DNA from: Oegoconia quadripuncta | Taxonomy: Eukaryota; Arthropoda; Insecta; Lepidoptera; Autostichidae | Direction: 5' to 3' | NCBI GenBank assembly: GCA_949316235.1 | Contig: OX438743.1 | Location: 40,207,242-40,271,241 of the forward strand | DNA: 64,000 bases | Shown here: one piece after another, positions 1 through 10,494 of the stretch | Numbering within the stretch: position 1 is the first letter of the stretch | Layout of the letters: each line of letters opens with the position of its first letter | Notes under the pieces: model-generated | Database searches by the model: none | The model's input: only the letters and a program-made list of their open reading frames with translations | What the model was told of the DNA's origin: nothing | Program-made: the position numbers and the translations under genes

Positions 1-468
1 AGAATGACTTGACCGTGACTAGACTCTGTATACGACGAATTACTTGTTTTGATTGAGACTGACCTATAAACTGAAGAAATAAGATAAATAAAAATTTTCA
101 CTCGAAACTGGCAGTAATGTCCCTCGACAATGAGGTTGACTGGTTGCCATCCTCAAAAATAAGAAGAAGAATGTAGCTCATCTGCACAATATAAATCAAG
201 TAAAACTAAACATGCATAATGTTAAACAAAACAAAACAATTAAAGGAACATATTACATTATGTATAACTATGTTACATTATTTATCGTGTTCAAGATGAC
301 CTACTTATGTTAATTCAAATATTACTTAAAATTTTAATTGTTTTTCAAAAGTGGAAAGTTTTTTGGGGTCCTATTGTATACCTACTTGCATAGACTTCGA
401 GTGTGGACCTTACCTACTAGTGTTGTGGGCGGAAGCTTTAATTTGTTTTGTGTTTGGTTTGTTTCGTG
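1..468. other. No gene seen; AT-rich flank
   Basis: I see no open exon, RNA gene or recognisable repeat here. The missing first coding exon of the membrane-protein gene that continues at 2013 was looked for here and not found; it may lie to the left of the window. Confidence 0.4.
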
Positions 469-987
469 TATACCGGATGAGTTTTTTACCGTAAGGAAAA
501 AAAATAGGGCATATTAGGTAACTGAAATAGAAGGTATTGGCATAGGTAGTTTAATTTATTTTTTCTTCAAAACCATAAAATATAATAAAACGTTGTGGCA
601 TTTAACGGCCGCGTATGCGGTAAGCGATGAGGCTCAGTGTGTTGCGTATAAACCTTGAATAGGTTTCTGTGGCGCACTTTTGTATTGTGTTAAACCTTTT
701 TCATATAAGTATAATGAATAAATAATAATAAAAAAAAAAAATGTAACCTATTACACATAATTACATCATTAAATCAAATAAATTTAAAAAACTTCGAGAA
801 ATATATGAGTTCCAATTAAAAATAGCAAGATAGGAAACCCGCCAGTCGCATTATCAATCTCCGGCAGGCGCGAGGGTTGATGATGTTTTGAAAAAAGAAA
901 ATTAAACGACGTACGCCAATAACTTCTATTTCATTTACCTAATATGTCCTATTTTTTCCTTACGGTAAATAAAACATCACCGGTATA
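469..987. mobile_element. Foldback miniature DNA transposon with ~90-bp inverted ends
   Basis: The left end (TATACCGG... then TTTTTTACCGTAAGGAAAA, AGGTAACTGAAATAGAAG) recurs as an imperfect reverse complement at 880-987 (CTTCTATTTCATTTACCT, CCTTACGGTAAA, CCGGTATA). The interior has no coding potential. This is a non-autonomous inverted-repeat element; its superfamily cannot be assigned because a target duplication is not clear. Confidence 0.65.
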
Positions 988-1059
988 TTTACATAGGGGA
1001 ATAGAGAGGCACATGTTTTGTTTAAGTTATTATTCCAATATTTTTTTAAGACATTGACA

Positions 1060-1725
1060 GGGCCCCGCCGTCTTAAACTAGGCCGGGGCCCTTGGGCACA
1101 CAAGAATTTGGGGCCCTTTTGGAAAGTAAGTTTGGTTGGTGGTAGGGCATTTTAAATGTCCGCCTGGCTAGCTACCACCATCTTATCTAAATCTGCCGCC
1201 AAGCAGCAATGTTAATAGCATAGTTGTGTTCCGGTTGTCAAAGATAAGATAGCCAGTCCCCCAAATGTGTTGGGGTTTCCGGGTCAATACGCTTCCACCT
1301 TCGACCTCATCTTCACTTATCATCAGGTGTGATTGAGGTCAAGTACAAACCCGTTGGGCATAAAAAAAAAGTAAAAAAAGCGAATTATAATAAATTTTTT
1401 TAACTAAGTATGACCATATAATATAGGTAATTAAATACAGTATGATGTAATATGTCATTAATGATATTAGAATGCTGCTGGTTTTTTGGTTACGATTACG
1501 ATAACGGTTTCTTTTGGGATTTCTGTTGAGCAAAATCTTCTATTATATCCTTAGTCATTTTTTTGGAGGATATCACTTTCTATGCACACATTTCTATATA
1601 CATTGACAAATTACTCAGTTTTGAGAATAAATGTGTGAGAGAAATTTTCGGTCCTTCGGGGCCCCCTGAGAATGGGGGCCCTGGGCACAGGCCCCGTGTG
1701 GGCTTATGGTGAAGACGGTACTACA
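1060..1725. mobile_element. GGGCCC-rich terminal-inverted-repeat element containing a SINE
   Basis: Left end: CCGTCTTAAACTAGGCCGGG, then GGGCCCTTGGGCACAC. Right end around 1660-1720, reverse complemented: CCGTCTTCACCATAAGCCC, then GGGGCCTGTGCCCAGG. These are imperfect inverted termini about 60 bp long. The space between them holds a SINE-A copy and AT-rich sequence without a usable ORF. Non-autonomous DNA transposon, class uncertain. Confidence 0.5.
1131..1375 (+). mobile_element. SINE-A copy, 5'-truncated
   Basis: Begins in the SINE-A body (TTTGGTTGGTGGTAGGGCAT) and runs through the diagnostic ATAAGATAGCCAGTCCCCCA and ACATCAGGTGTGATTGAGGT blocks to GCAT plus an A-rich tail. The tRNA-like head is missing. 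It sits inside the GGGCCC-rich element. Confidence 0.85.
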
Positions 1726-2012
1726 CATTGATATTTATTTTTGAATATTTTTCATCGAGACATATCATTTGATGTGAGGTGCTGGAATTATTTGTTGTCA
1801 ATTGTGATAAAATAGCGTCCACCATATTGGATTTATCATGATGTTATATCCTACGATACTCCCGGGCCTTATACTTTTCTAAGGACACCTCACTTGTCCA
1901 AATTGGCTAAAGCTGTAGGTGATAACGTACATGAAGACGCGTTGAATACATTACCCGCCTCTTGTCTTCGCCGTGGGTTAAAAGTGATTTATTGAAATTC
2001 TTATCATTTCAG

Positions 2013-2222
2013 ATTATATCCGCTGCAGTATTCGCAACATCGGTAGCATTCTTGGCCATTGCTGTTGACACAACAGAGGTGAAGTCACTCAGCACTCCGC
2101 CTCATCACGATGGTAATTTCCATCTGAACAAGACTTCGGTAGACATAGTTGAAAAGACAGCCCTCGCTTTCAGTCTGATTTCGATGATTTTCTGCATACT
2201 CTTCATAGTTGGTATTAAAATG
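2013..2222 (+). CDS. Exon 2 of the plus-strand membrane-protein gene
   Basis: Acceptor TTATCATTTCAG ends at 2012 and donor GTAAGG starts at 2223. The 210 nt are open in phase 0 and encode two hydrophobic segments separated by a polar loop carrying two histidines and an NKT sequon. The matching minus-strand exon (12954-13157) is 204 nt, also phase 0 at both ends. Confidence 0.8.
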
Positions 2223-5200
2223 GTAAGGCTAACAGTCAATTCTTTTAATCGGTAGTGTCTAACTTTAAAATGTTACTACAATCTCAGATTGTCAAATTCT
2301 CAAAATGTTACAATCTCAGAATTTAAAGTTCCCAAAACGTTACAATCTCAGAAGGCGTTCCTAAAATGTTACAAACTTAGAAAGCTTAATTCACAAAATG
2401 TTACAATCTCAGAATGCTTTTCTCAAAATGTTACAATCTCACAATGTTTAATTCCCAAAATGTTACAATCTCAGAATACTTGATTTCCAAAATGTTACAT
2501 ACTCAGAATTACAAATTCCTAAAACCTTACAATCTCAGAAAGCCTAGTTCCTAAAATGTTACAAACTTAGAAAGCTTAATGCCCAAAATGTTACAATCTC
2601 AGTATGCTTAATTGCCAAAATGTTACAATCTCAGAATGCTTAGTTCCTAAAATGTTACAAATTTAGATTTCTAGGAGCTCCGTACCAATGACTCAGGACA
2701 TTTTGACCATGAGGCATTTTGTACGTTTTGACAATCGATCACTCAAGCCAATTACACATTTTGTTATGTATGTACAATTGACTAGACGTTGACCGGTAGC
2801 ACCAAAATTATTGTAATGTTAATAACTACACTTTATTTTATGCACAACGGATTGGTACTTGACCTCAATCACACCTGATGTTAAGTGAAGATGAGGTCGA
2901 AGGTGGAAGCGTACTGACCCGGAAACCCCAACACATTTGGGGGACTGGCTATCTTATCTCTGACAACGGGAACACAACAATGCTATTAACATTGCTGCTT
3001 GGCGGCAGATTTAGATAAGATGGTGGCGGGCTAGCCAGGCGGACATTTGTAATGCCCTACCACCAACCAAACCGTTACACTTGCATAGTTTCAAATAGAT
3101 ACGATAATTAAGCATTTAAAAACCAAAAAATCCAACATCATATTTTGTTTTTTGCGTACGCCATGTTGGATTTTTACCATAAAATGTATCCACTCCAGGG
3201 ATCAAGGATCAAGACGAATCTAACGACACCATGCACTTAGAAATCAGTGAAGCCGTTTAGGCCACAGGATGCGCCAAAGGAACGGACATACATACATGCA
3301 TACTTACATACATACCTACATACACTCGATAAACATTACCCTCCTTTCTTGGGCAGTCGGGTAACTAGAAGTAAGTAGGTTAAAATCGATTTCCTTGATT
3401 TGTTTACTTACACTCTTAATTAGTTTTTTTTTGTTACAAATGACGCCAATATAGTTAACCATGTTAAAAAATATTATCTACAATGATATTGCTCTTTTCA
3501 ACCGACTTCAAAAAAACGAGGAATATCTCAATTCGACTGTATTTTTTTTTAAGTTTCTTACCCGACATATTTGTCAAATATTAACCGATTTTGATAGCTT
3601 GGGTGTAGCATATTTTGGTGAAGATCTGACGCACGCAGGAGATAAGTAACGGAGCCTTAGTGAAGTCGGTTGTTTTGCAAATGTTGGCGGTTCATTTAGA
3701 TTAATACAGATTATTTTAATGCACGACGGGTTCGTACTTTACCTCAATCACACCTGATGTTAAGTGAAGATGTGGTCGAAGGTGGAAGCGTTACTGACCC
3801 GGAAACCCCAACACATTTGGAGGATTGGCTATCTTATCTCTGACAGCCGGAACAAAACAATGCTATTAACATTGTTGCTTGGCGGCAGATTTAGGTACTT
3901 AAGCATGTACCCCGCTGGGATCGAACCCGCGACCTCCGAATCGTAAACCCAATGGTGTTTTACATTGAGCCACGGAGGCGGTTATGTATTTTGTATGTAT
4001 TGGATTGTGATCTTTGTTTTAGCGCAAAGCGGGCTTGGTCCTGAGCTACTTCTCTTTCGGGGTGTTGATGACCATCGTTTGCCAGCTAAGCGCTCTCCTG
4101 GTAATGCTGCAGGGGTGTTGGAGGCTGGCGCTCGTACTATTTACCTCCTCCTGTAAGTACATTTTTCGACCTAAATAGGTCGAAATCAAAGATAAATATC
4201 TTAATTTCTGCAACAAGTGTTTTGGTGGCCACTTGGTGGACACATCCTCCTTATACTAGACGAGGGTTGGGCTATAAGCCCAACTTTTTTTTTTTTTTTT
4301 TTTATGATTGACTGGATTCGCCTTTGACCACACCATCACGTGAAGTTTGACCACCAACTTACCACACATATCCGAGGCTTACCACACAGAACCACAGATA
4401 AGAAAAGAAAATTTCACGTCGTACCAGATACGATCTCGTGTAAATATTTTCTGGTAAATCGTAGCATTTTTGGGAAATGTCATGACGCAACAAGCTCTTG
4501 ATTATTCATTTTTTAATAGTTTTAGGAGATCTTCGTATAATATACGACAGAATATAGTTACTTACTTATGTCAAACCGTAAGAGACTCTTACTTACTTTA
4601 TTTTTTTTTTTAATTTGTACTTGACCTCAATCACACCTGATGTTAAGTGAAGATGAGGTCGAAGGTGGAAGCGTACTGACTCGGAAACCCCAACACATTT
4701 GGGGACTGGCTATCTTATCTCTGACAACCGGAACACAACAATGCTATTAACATTGCTGCTTGGCGGTAGATTTAGATAAGATGGTGGTAGCTAGCCAGGC
4801 GGACATTTTGAAATGCCCTACCACCAACCAAACCGAGTACTTAAACATGTACCCCGCTGGGGATCGAACCCGCGACCTCCTAATCGTAAACCCAATGTTA
4901 TTTACACTGAGCCACGCAGGCGGTGAACTTACTCCTTTACTTATGTAAAACCATATCAAATAATAAAATACCGAGAAAAAAATACAAGTAGGTACGAGAG
5001 AGATCTGAGATCGTCTTTTGTTTACATCGTTTTTTAATGTGTTTTTATATCGTAGATGCCGATATAGATAGATAGATAGATAAAGCATTTATTTACGCCA
5101 CTGCGTTCACACAACTACACAATTTTTAAATTACAAAGGAATATACCTACAAAGTAGAAAATAGAAAATACAAAGAGCGAGTGTGGGCCGCAGTAGCACA

Positions 5201-6115
5201 AACAAGTTACATAAAGCTGTCCCTATTTACCCGACAGCCCCAAAAAGGAGGGTTATGTTTTTCGAGTGTATGTATGTATGTAGATTTCTATGTTACCTCC
5301 TGTAACCTATATGACTCGACTGATTATCAACGTCCACGTGTTCTTCGATTCGTCTTGATCCCTAGAGTGACATAGGATACATTTTATGATGAAATAATCC
5401 AACATGGCGCCCGCAACATTCAAAATATGCTGTTGGGTTGCGTGGTTTTTAAATACTAACTGTCCTTAACCGGAGATCTCTGCTTGCGTAATATTCTGTA
5501 GTACAGGCCTTTGACACTGCGCAAACTCTTGGTAGAGACACCAATGGAAGGCTAGAAAAATTCATATATTAGGTCCTTACCTATGAAATTGGCGTTTTGT
5601 ATGAAGAATTTCATTAAGACTGTTTTCTCCATACAAACATTTTTGATTTTTTTTGGGAACGGCAAATCCAAATTTAGCTAAACTTTGTGTGTATTATCGG
5701 ATAGGCAGCGTTAATTTTTAAAAGTAACCGCTTTATAACAGTTTCAGCGAATCTAAGAAATGATTATGGGAAGCACATGAAAAGAGCTTTGTTCAAAATT
5801 TTTTTATTATGTGATTTAGCCCAGAAATTAAAAAATATTTCATGTGAAACCTTGAAATAATATTCCACTTTCCAAATAACAAACAAATTTGGATATAGCT
5901 TTGAAAATCGCAGGAATTGGTACATATGATTAACGAAGAAAAAGAACTCTAATTTCATAGGTAAAGAACCAATACTTATATTCGCTTTATTTACAGTGGC
6001 ATACATCCGCTGCCTGATGCTAATAAGATCTTTGTACGAGGTTCTTCAGAGCGAGAAGACCTCCGGATTCAGCCCAGATCAATCATCGGATGTGGAGGTG
6101 TTGATCTCCAACTGA
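2013..6115 (+). CDS. Small four-helix membrane protein (5' partial), paralogue of the 11-15 kb gene
   Basis: Three exons joined in phase: 2013-2222 (70 codons), 4023-4152 (43 codons plus 1 nt) and 5997-6115 (2 nt, 38 codons, stop TGA at 6113-6115). The 152 residues hold hydrophobic stretches consistent with membrane helices 1b to 4: IISAAVFATSVAFLAIAV, AFSLISMIFCILFIVGIKM, AGLVLSYFSFGVLMTIVCQL plus a further hydrophobic segment, and IRCLMLIRSLYEVL before a polar serine-rich tail. Exon lengths and phases match the minus-strand gene at 11043-14333, and exon 3 aligns with it (RKAGLVLSYF against ERAGIIKAYF). From memory this resembles the insect DUF4728-type tetraspan membrane proteins; function unknown. 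A first exon of about 27 codons with the start codon was not found between 1 and 2012. Expression as an intact gene is therefore not proven. Confidence 0.75.
2267..2668. repeat. Minisatellite, about 13 copies of a ~31-bp unit
   Basis: The unit is roughly AATTCCCAAAATGTTACAAT followed by CTCAGAATGCT, with period 30-34. Copies differ by substitutions (ATGTTACAATCTCAG against ATGTTACAAACTTAG). It starts only 45 bp after the exon 2 donor at 2223. The short open frame over it is an artefact. Confidence 0.9.
2834..3072 (-). mobile_element. SINE-A copy, head missing
   Basis: Reverse-oriented: tail side TTTTATGCACAACGGATTGG, then the reverse complements of the SINE-A body blocks, ending in CCACCAACCAAACC. 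No tRNA-like head follows. Confidence 0.85.
3100..3365 (-). repeat. Family X dispersed repeat
   Basis: Shares with copies at 5225, 6702, 21489 and 36789 the blocks AAAAATCCAACATC, ATAAAATGTATCC, TTAGGCCACAGGATGCG and CCTCCTTTCTTGGGCAGTCG (minus orientation). In this copy the internal CATACATA tract is about 50 bp long. Non-coding; looks like a non-autonomous element or a LINE 3' end. Confidence 0.7.
3490..3680. mobile_element. Short inverted-repeat element (CAACCGACTTCA termini)
   Basis: The left terminus CAACCGACTTCA recurs inverted on the right as TGAAGTCGGTTG, giving a ~175-bp miniature element. The stretch AAAAACGAGGAATATCTCAATTC matches a repeat I recall as common in Lepidoptera. The 62-codon open frame over it is not a gene. 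Confidence 0.55.
3712..3981 (-). mobile_element. SINE-A copy, internally deleted, next to a splice acceptor
   Basis: Reverse-oriented copy with the tail at 3712 and the tRNA-like head at 3900-3981 (reverse complement of GTGGCTCAATG and GGGTTCGATCC). The central TAAGATGGTGGTAGCTAGCC block is deleted. The head ends about 40 bp upstream of the exon 3 acceptor at 4021-4022, so it lies within the 3' part of the intron. Confidence 0.85.
4023..4152 (+). CDS. Exon 3 of the plus-strand membrane-protein gene
   Basis: Acceptor CTTTGTTTTAG ends at 4022 and donor GTAAGT starts at 4153. The 130 nt equal the length of the paralogous exon 11788-11917, with the same phase (0 in, 1 out). Encodes a basic start (RKAG) and a long hydrophobic stretch. 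The open frame in another phase across this region is a shadow. Confidence 0.8.
4153..4599. other. Intron sequence with a poly-T tract
   Basis: Contains the inverted pair GTTGGGCTATAAGCCCAAC at about 4266 followed by ~19 T, which looks like the 3' end of an unidentified retroposon. Otherwise no feature seen. Confidence 0.4.
4600..4923 (-). mobile_element. Full-length SINE-A copy
   Basis: All SINE-A blocks are present in reverse orientation, from the poly-A-derived T tract through the body to the tRNA-like head at about 4850-4923 (box B as GGATCGAACCC, box A as TGAGCCAC). A good reference copy of about 320 bp. Confidence 0.9.
5058..5225 (-). mobile_element. LINE 3' end with (TCTA)n tail
   Basis: GATAGATAGATAGATAAAGC followed by ATTTATTTACGCCACTG is the reverse complement of a CAGTGGCGTAAATAAAT...CTTTATC(TATC)n end, the usual form of a LINE 3' UTR with a simple-repeat tail. 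No coding part is present. Confidence 0.5.
5225..5453 (+). repeat. Family X dispersed repeat
   Basis: ACCCGACAGCCCCAAAAAGG, then GTGTATGTATGTATGTAG, CCTAGAGTGACATAGGATAC, AATCCAACATGGCGCC and GCTGTTGGGTTG. It carries the short TATG tract that has expanded in the copy at 21653. Confidence 0.7.
5568..5972. mobile_element. Miniature DNA transposon (TTAGGTCCTTACC termini), copy 1
   Basis: The left end TTAGGTCCTTACCTATGAAA is mirrored at the right end by TTTCATAGGTAAAGAACCAA. Near-identical copies lie at 10115-10494 and, 5'-truncated, at 30262-30646. No transposase ORF. The right end lies 24 bp before the exon 4 acceptor (5995-5996), so it abuts the polypyrimidine tract. Confidence 0.75.
5997..6115 (+). 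CDS. Terminal exon of the plus-strand membrane-protein gene
   Basis: Acceptor TTCGCTTTATTTACAG ends at 5996. Two nucleotides complete the split codon, then 38 codons and TGA. Phase 1 entry matches the paralogue's last exon (11043-11113), and AYIRCLMLIRSLYEVL aligns with NIYAILLSHSFYKQL. The tail is longer and serine/acid-rich. Confidence 0.75.
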
Positions 6116-6245
6116 ATATCGTACACGTACCGATCTGTTAGATTTACTTTCAGGATAGTCATCTTCATCACCAACTACTGTAGATCCACAACTGCATCAT
6201 AGGCTAAATCAGCCTCCTTTTTGTCTAACTGCTGTGTGTTTCGGT

Positions 6246-6320
6246 ACTCCTAGCGGGATTCGAACCCGCGAACTTTTGGAATAGCAAACAGGGTTTCTAA
6301 CCACTACACCAAAGGCCGTC
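6246..6320 (-). mobile_element. SINE-C head fragment
   Basis: Reverse complement of a tRNA-like head: box B appears as GGGATTCGAACCCGCG and box A as CCACTACACCA. Only the head remains. It is not a tRNA gene, since several other copies have SINE bodies attached. Confidence 0.75.
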
Positions 6321-6701
6321 AAATTGTAGTGGATATAAAGGAAAATACACTTTTTAACCATCTACTATATAATGTTAATTTATTATTGTTACAACAGTGT
6401 AATTGACATCAAATGTATAATATTATATCAAATATGCATTTTTATTAAAATCTTTTCTACTATACAAGTTTTGTTAACGCTAGGTTAGTGAAGCTGGCAA
6501 CGTCGCGATTTCTGTAATATCCGAAACCATTCGAAGTGGAGACATTGGGCCCTTGGTCTTTTGTCAAAAAAAATGTAAAGGATTTATCCATTAGACTGGT
6601 CCACGCCTTTGGAGATGTAAGAGCTGGTGCCTACTTTGCTGAGCTTTTGCATTCAGCGGGGCAATGGCGCTTGCGTACTAGCGTGTTGGACAGCGTATTT
6701 T
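6321..6701. other. No gene seen
   Basis: AT-rich up to ~6480, then a moderately GC stretch with GGGGCAATGGCGCTTGCGTA around 6659 that has a weak echo near 22449; probably an old repeat. Nothing firmly supported. Confidence 0.35.
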
Positions 6702-6945
6702 TACCCGACAGCTCCAAAAAGGCGGGTAATGTTTTTCGATTGTATGTATGTATGTATATTGCTATGTTACCTCCTGTAGCCCAAACGGCTCTACCGATTT
6801 TGAAGTGCAAGGTGTCGTTCAATTCTTCTTGATCTAGAGATCAATACTCTAGAGAGTGTCATAGGATACATTTTACGTTAAAAAATTCAACATGGCACCT
6901 GCAAAATACAAAATATGCTGTCGGGTTTTATGGTTTTTAATTACT
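6702..6945 (+). repeat. Family X dispersed repeat
   Basis: Starts TACCCGACAGCTCCAAAAAG, has the GTATGTATGTATGTATATTG seed tract, then TCATAGGATACATTTTACG and CTGTCGGGTTTTATGGTTTT. Confidence 0.7.
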
Positions 6946-8016
6946 TAAGTGATTAATATAAGATTTATTTCTAATTTCACAAAATATCTGAATGAAAATT
7001 AAAAAATAAATTATGACAAATTGCGGCGTCACCAACCCATAATAATATCGTCGATATAGTCTCGACGGAAACATCACGATTAATATTACATTTACATTTT
7101 CTGCTCATTCACAAAGCTGACTCCCCAGAGCAAGAAACTCTAGGGTTGCTCTTTTAAACAGATTATGGGTTACAATTTGTGATTTGATAATTAGGTATAT
7201 GAATAATAAGACACCTATGTCCATGCTTGCTTATCATTCAAATAATTAGTGATTTTATAATAGTTTTGCTAATAATTTCTGTTTTATGATTGTTTTAAAT
7301 TTATTTAAAGGCAAATTTTGAATGTCTACTGGAACCTGAAATAAAAGCGTATGCATTGCCCTTTGAAGGACTTTGTGAAGTCGGCTAACATAAACAGATA
7401 ACTGGTTCTTATACATTGTTTAGGCGCAGTTAACATTGTGCCTAAACTATTTTTAGCGAATAAGGTTATATTTTTTTTACTATAAGGTTATATTTTATTT
7501 TAATAATGTCAATAAATTGTGCTCAAATAGTGCTCTGGGGATGCACCCTCTACGAAGATTAGAACTTTATACTCTGTATATGGAATGTTGTGAGGAATGT
7601 ATCCTCTTAAATCATGAAAAACAGCTCTGTGCAATGAAGCAGATTCGACTATAAGTTTGACTTTGTATGTCGAATCTCAAATATATACCAAAATACAGGG
7701 AACGTGTTCGCAACTCAAGAGTAACACAGGCATGCTTCGAAGATTGTTACTTGAGTCGCAGCCTTCACCGTACCTATATATAATAACATGTAGAACCCGG
7801 CGCGCACTTGTCATTTTTAGTTAAATGGGCGATTGTCCTAACCTCCAGTAGGGGGTGTGGAAGAAATCTCTTTAGAGATAAGCTCACCTTTGTACATATT
7901 TTCCGACTGTAATCTTTTTGTAATTCTTGTGTAATTAAGATTCTGGGATTCAGTATGGAGTTATACGACAGAGCGCGAATTTGACGAACCGATTGAACTA
8001 TCGAAAATTAACTTAA
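6946..8016. other. Intergenic DNA with LINE 3' UTR scraps
   Basis: No gene seen. Around 7110-7165 there is a reverse-oriented AGAGCAACCCTAGAGTTTCT scrap like the LINE tails at 39160 and 49600. At 7855-7940, GAAATCTCTTTAGAGATAAG...CCTTTGTACAT matches the LINE 3' end seen again at 48345. Confidence 0.5.
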
Positions 8017-8107
8017 AGAGGGTTTACTCCGTCCAGTAGCTTCCTCATTGGGTAAATTAAGATTTCATTTTAAATACAGAATAAATAAAAAAATCGCTCT
8101 GACCCTC
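8017..8107. mobile_element. 91-bp TTAA-flanked miniature element
   Basis: GAGGGTT at the left and GACCCTC at the right are inverted, and TTAA lies directly outside both (8013-8016 and 8108-8111), as for piggyBac-type targets. Shortened relatives are at about 11610-11665 and 34745-34830, sharing AAATTAAGATTTCTTTTTAA. Confidence 0.5.
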
Positions 8108-8696
8108 TTAAACCATCGGTCGACTAAAAATCACAAATGCGCGCTGGTTCTCTCTAGATAAGTGTACAGATTTAAGTCAGAGGATACAATATTGACAGAG
8201 TCTTACTAAATTCTAGGATTTTTCCCAATAGTACAATCTGTTGTCCGAAAAAGTTTTTCCCAAACAAAAGAGTTCTGATTTGTATTTGCGCTTTTTGAGA
8301 TTTTCGATCCAATTTTATTTGTTTGTATTTGTACTATCTTTATCCAGTCTATTTTAAATTCGAAATCTACAAAATGGCGGCGGCGTTCTGCCTTTTCAGG
8401 GTTCCGCAGTTAACAAGTAACCCTCATAGTTTCTCCATGTCCATCTGTCAGTATGTCTGTCGTACGTAAATAAATAGCAACGTTTAGTAGTGGTACTACT
8501 GTAAAAGGAAACAGCCAGATAATTAATAGTCGAGAAACTTAGACGTTATATATTTTTAGCTGTTTTACCGTGACCGCAATTAATATGTTCTTATATCCGG
8601 ATATTGTGATTGGCAACTACTGCATGCGTACTTGGCCGGTTTGTAGATAGAAGTTGAAGGTGTGGTTTTCTTTGTTTTCCAAATAATTTATCAATA

Positions 8697-9049
8697 CAGG
8701 GTGAATTTGAATTCGAGTTATTCCCATTAGCTGGTGACGCCGCTCTTGATTACGAACAACTTTTTCGAACAAAAAAATTCGATTACCCATTACAAAGTAA
8801 ACCATTCTGAGAACACCTTTAGTATGGAAGTTCAACAATTTTCGGCTAGTGACTCCACTTCTGATCACGAACAACTTTCCACTACTTTCCAAACCATGGC
8901 CGAATTCAGCAGAAAATTCCAATGCTTACCCGTACAAATATGGCTAATTAAATTTTCTTTGATCGAATTTGGACATATGGGGAAATGTGTTGGACATGAG
9001 GAGTGGATTCACCAGTAAACAAGTATTACACGAATAACATTTCACCCTG
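8697..9049. mobile_element. TA-flanked CAGGGTGAATT foldback element
   Basis: Left end CAGGGTGAATTTGAATTCG, right end CGAATAACATTTCACCCTG. The interior carries ACTCTTGATTACGAACAAC-type blocks in both orientations. Relatives are at 16324, 26862, 28682 and 49034. The overlapping open frames on both strands come from the element and are not genes. Confidence 0.75.
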
Positions 9050-9162
9050 AAAAAAAAATATACGAAAAAACACCAAGAATAAGATTGAAACCATCCGAAA
9101 ATTTCATTCAGTTCTGATTCAGTTATTGTTTTTGTAGTGCAATAAAAATCAATCATGAACAT

Positions 9163-9500
9163 TAACGTTTACCACAAAATTGTACACAAAGGAGAAAATA
9201 CGTTTTTCTCCAAGACTAGGTACTGATCGTACTATTGGAGAAAAATCTATATTATAATTTAACATACTTATCTTTATTAATACTAGTAAGAATTATAAAA
9301 TTCCAAGCATAATTATTTAACAATATCATAGAAAAACACTTCGAATAATGATATACAAAGTTAGAGGGTAAACGAGCTGAAATAAAAAAATAATTTTTTA
9401 GCTTGCTGGAAAAAGGGTACTATGCGTAAAGGGGGTTGTTTGTATAGTGAACTTCAAACTTGTGGTTTGAAAAAGTTGAAAAATTTTCTTCAAGAAAAAG
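9163..9500. other. No gene seen; AT-rich intergenic DNA
   Basis: Lies between the two convergent membrane-protein genes. No ORF, splice pair or repeat recognised. Confidence 0.35.
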
Positions 9501-9718
9501 TGTTTTTTTTTTTATTCACAACGGGTTAGTACTTGACCTCAATCACACCTGATGTTAAATGAAGATCAGGCCGAAGGTGGAAGCGTACTGACCCGGGAAC
9601 CCCAATTTATTTGGGGGACTGGCTAACTTATCTCTTGACAACCTGAACACAACAATGCTATTAACGTTGTTGCTTGGCGGCAGATTTGGATAAGATCGTG
9701 GTAGCTAGGCAGGCGGAA
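9501..9718 (-). mobile_element. SINE-A copy, head missing
   Basis: Begins with a T tract and TTCACAACGGGTTAGTACTT, and ends at GGTAGCTAGGCAGGCGG. Several private substitutions make it one of the older copies. Confidence 0.8.
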
Positions 9719-10114
9719 ACCATGTGTTTTTCCCATGTATATGTCTTCTGCTCGTTTTTTTCCTGTTCTTTTTTTTTATCGTTATTTTATTTAGGGATTT
9801 TTGTCCTATGACACATGTCAATCCCATGTACCCTTCGCTAATTAATAACTAACAGGAAAAATAATATAACAATGATAATGGGAGGTTAGTGCCCCAAGTT
9901 TAGGGACTAGTTGACAAAGTAACCTAGCTGCCTCAGATGTTGGAGAGGACAAAATAGTCTGCACAATTCCTATGTCAAAACGGTTTAATTTTAACTTTTC
10001 CGATTAATGTTTCCTTTTTAATTTAGGAGGGTTTTCCAAAAAAAGAAGTTGTCACTCCCATAATAATATAAGAAAACTTAACCTCTAAGCTTAATCTACG
10101 GCAACTATATTGTA

Positions 10115-10494
10115 TTAGGTCCTTACCTATGAAATTGGCGTTTTGTATGAAGAATTTCATTAAGACTTTTTCTCCATACAAACATTTCTGATTTTTTTTT
10201 GGGAACGGTAAATCCAAATTTAGCTTTTGTGTGTATTATCGGATAACATTAAGTTAAGTATAGGCAGCGTTAATTTTTAAAAGTAACCGTTTTATAAAAG
10301 TTTCAGCGAATCTAAGAAATTATTATGGGAAGCACATGAGAAGAGTTCTGTTCAAATTTTTGTTATTATGTGATTTAGCCCAGAAATTAAAAAATATTTC
10401 ATGTGAAACCTTGAAATAAAAAACAAATTTGGATATAGCTTTGAAAATCGCAGGAATAAGAAAAAAAACTCCAATTTCTTGGGTAAAGACCCAA
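10115..10494. mobile_element. Miniature DNA transposon (TTAGGTCCTTACC termini), copy 2
   Basis: Nearly colinear with 5568-5972, with a small internal deletion (the AATATTCCACTTTCCAAATAA stretch is missing) and a more diverged right end (TTCTTGGGTAAAGACCCAA). Confidence 0.75.

Noticed and set aside
2289..2483. 64-codon frame with SQNVTISE repeats
   Set aside because: Translation of the minisatellite in an intron.
8617..9162. Overlapping frames on both strands
   Set aside because: They lie in and around a foldback element; symmetry of the element explains them.
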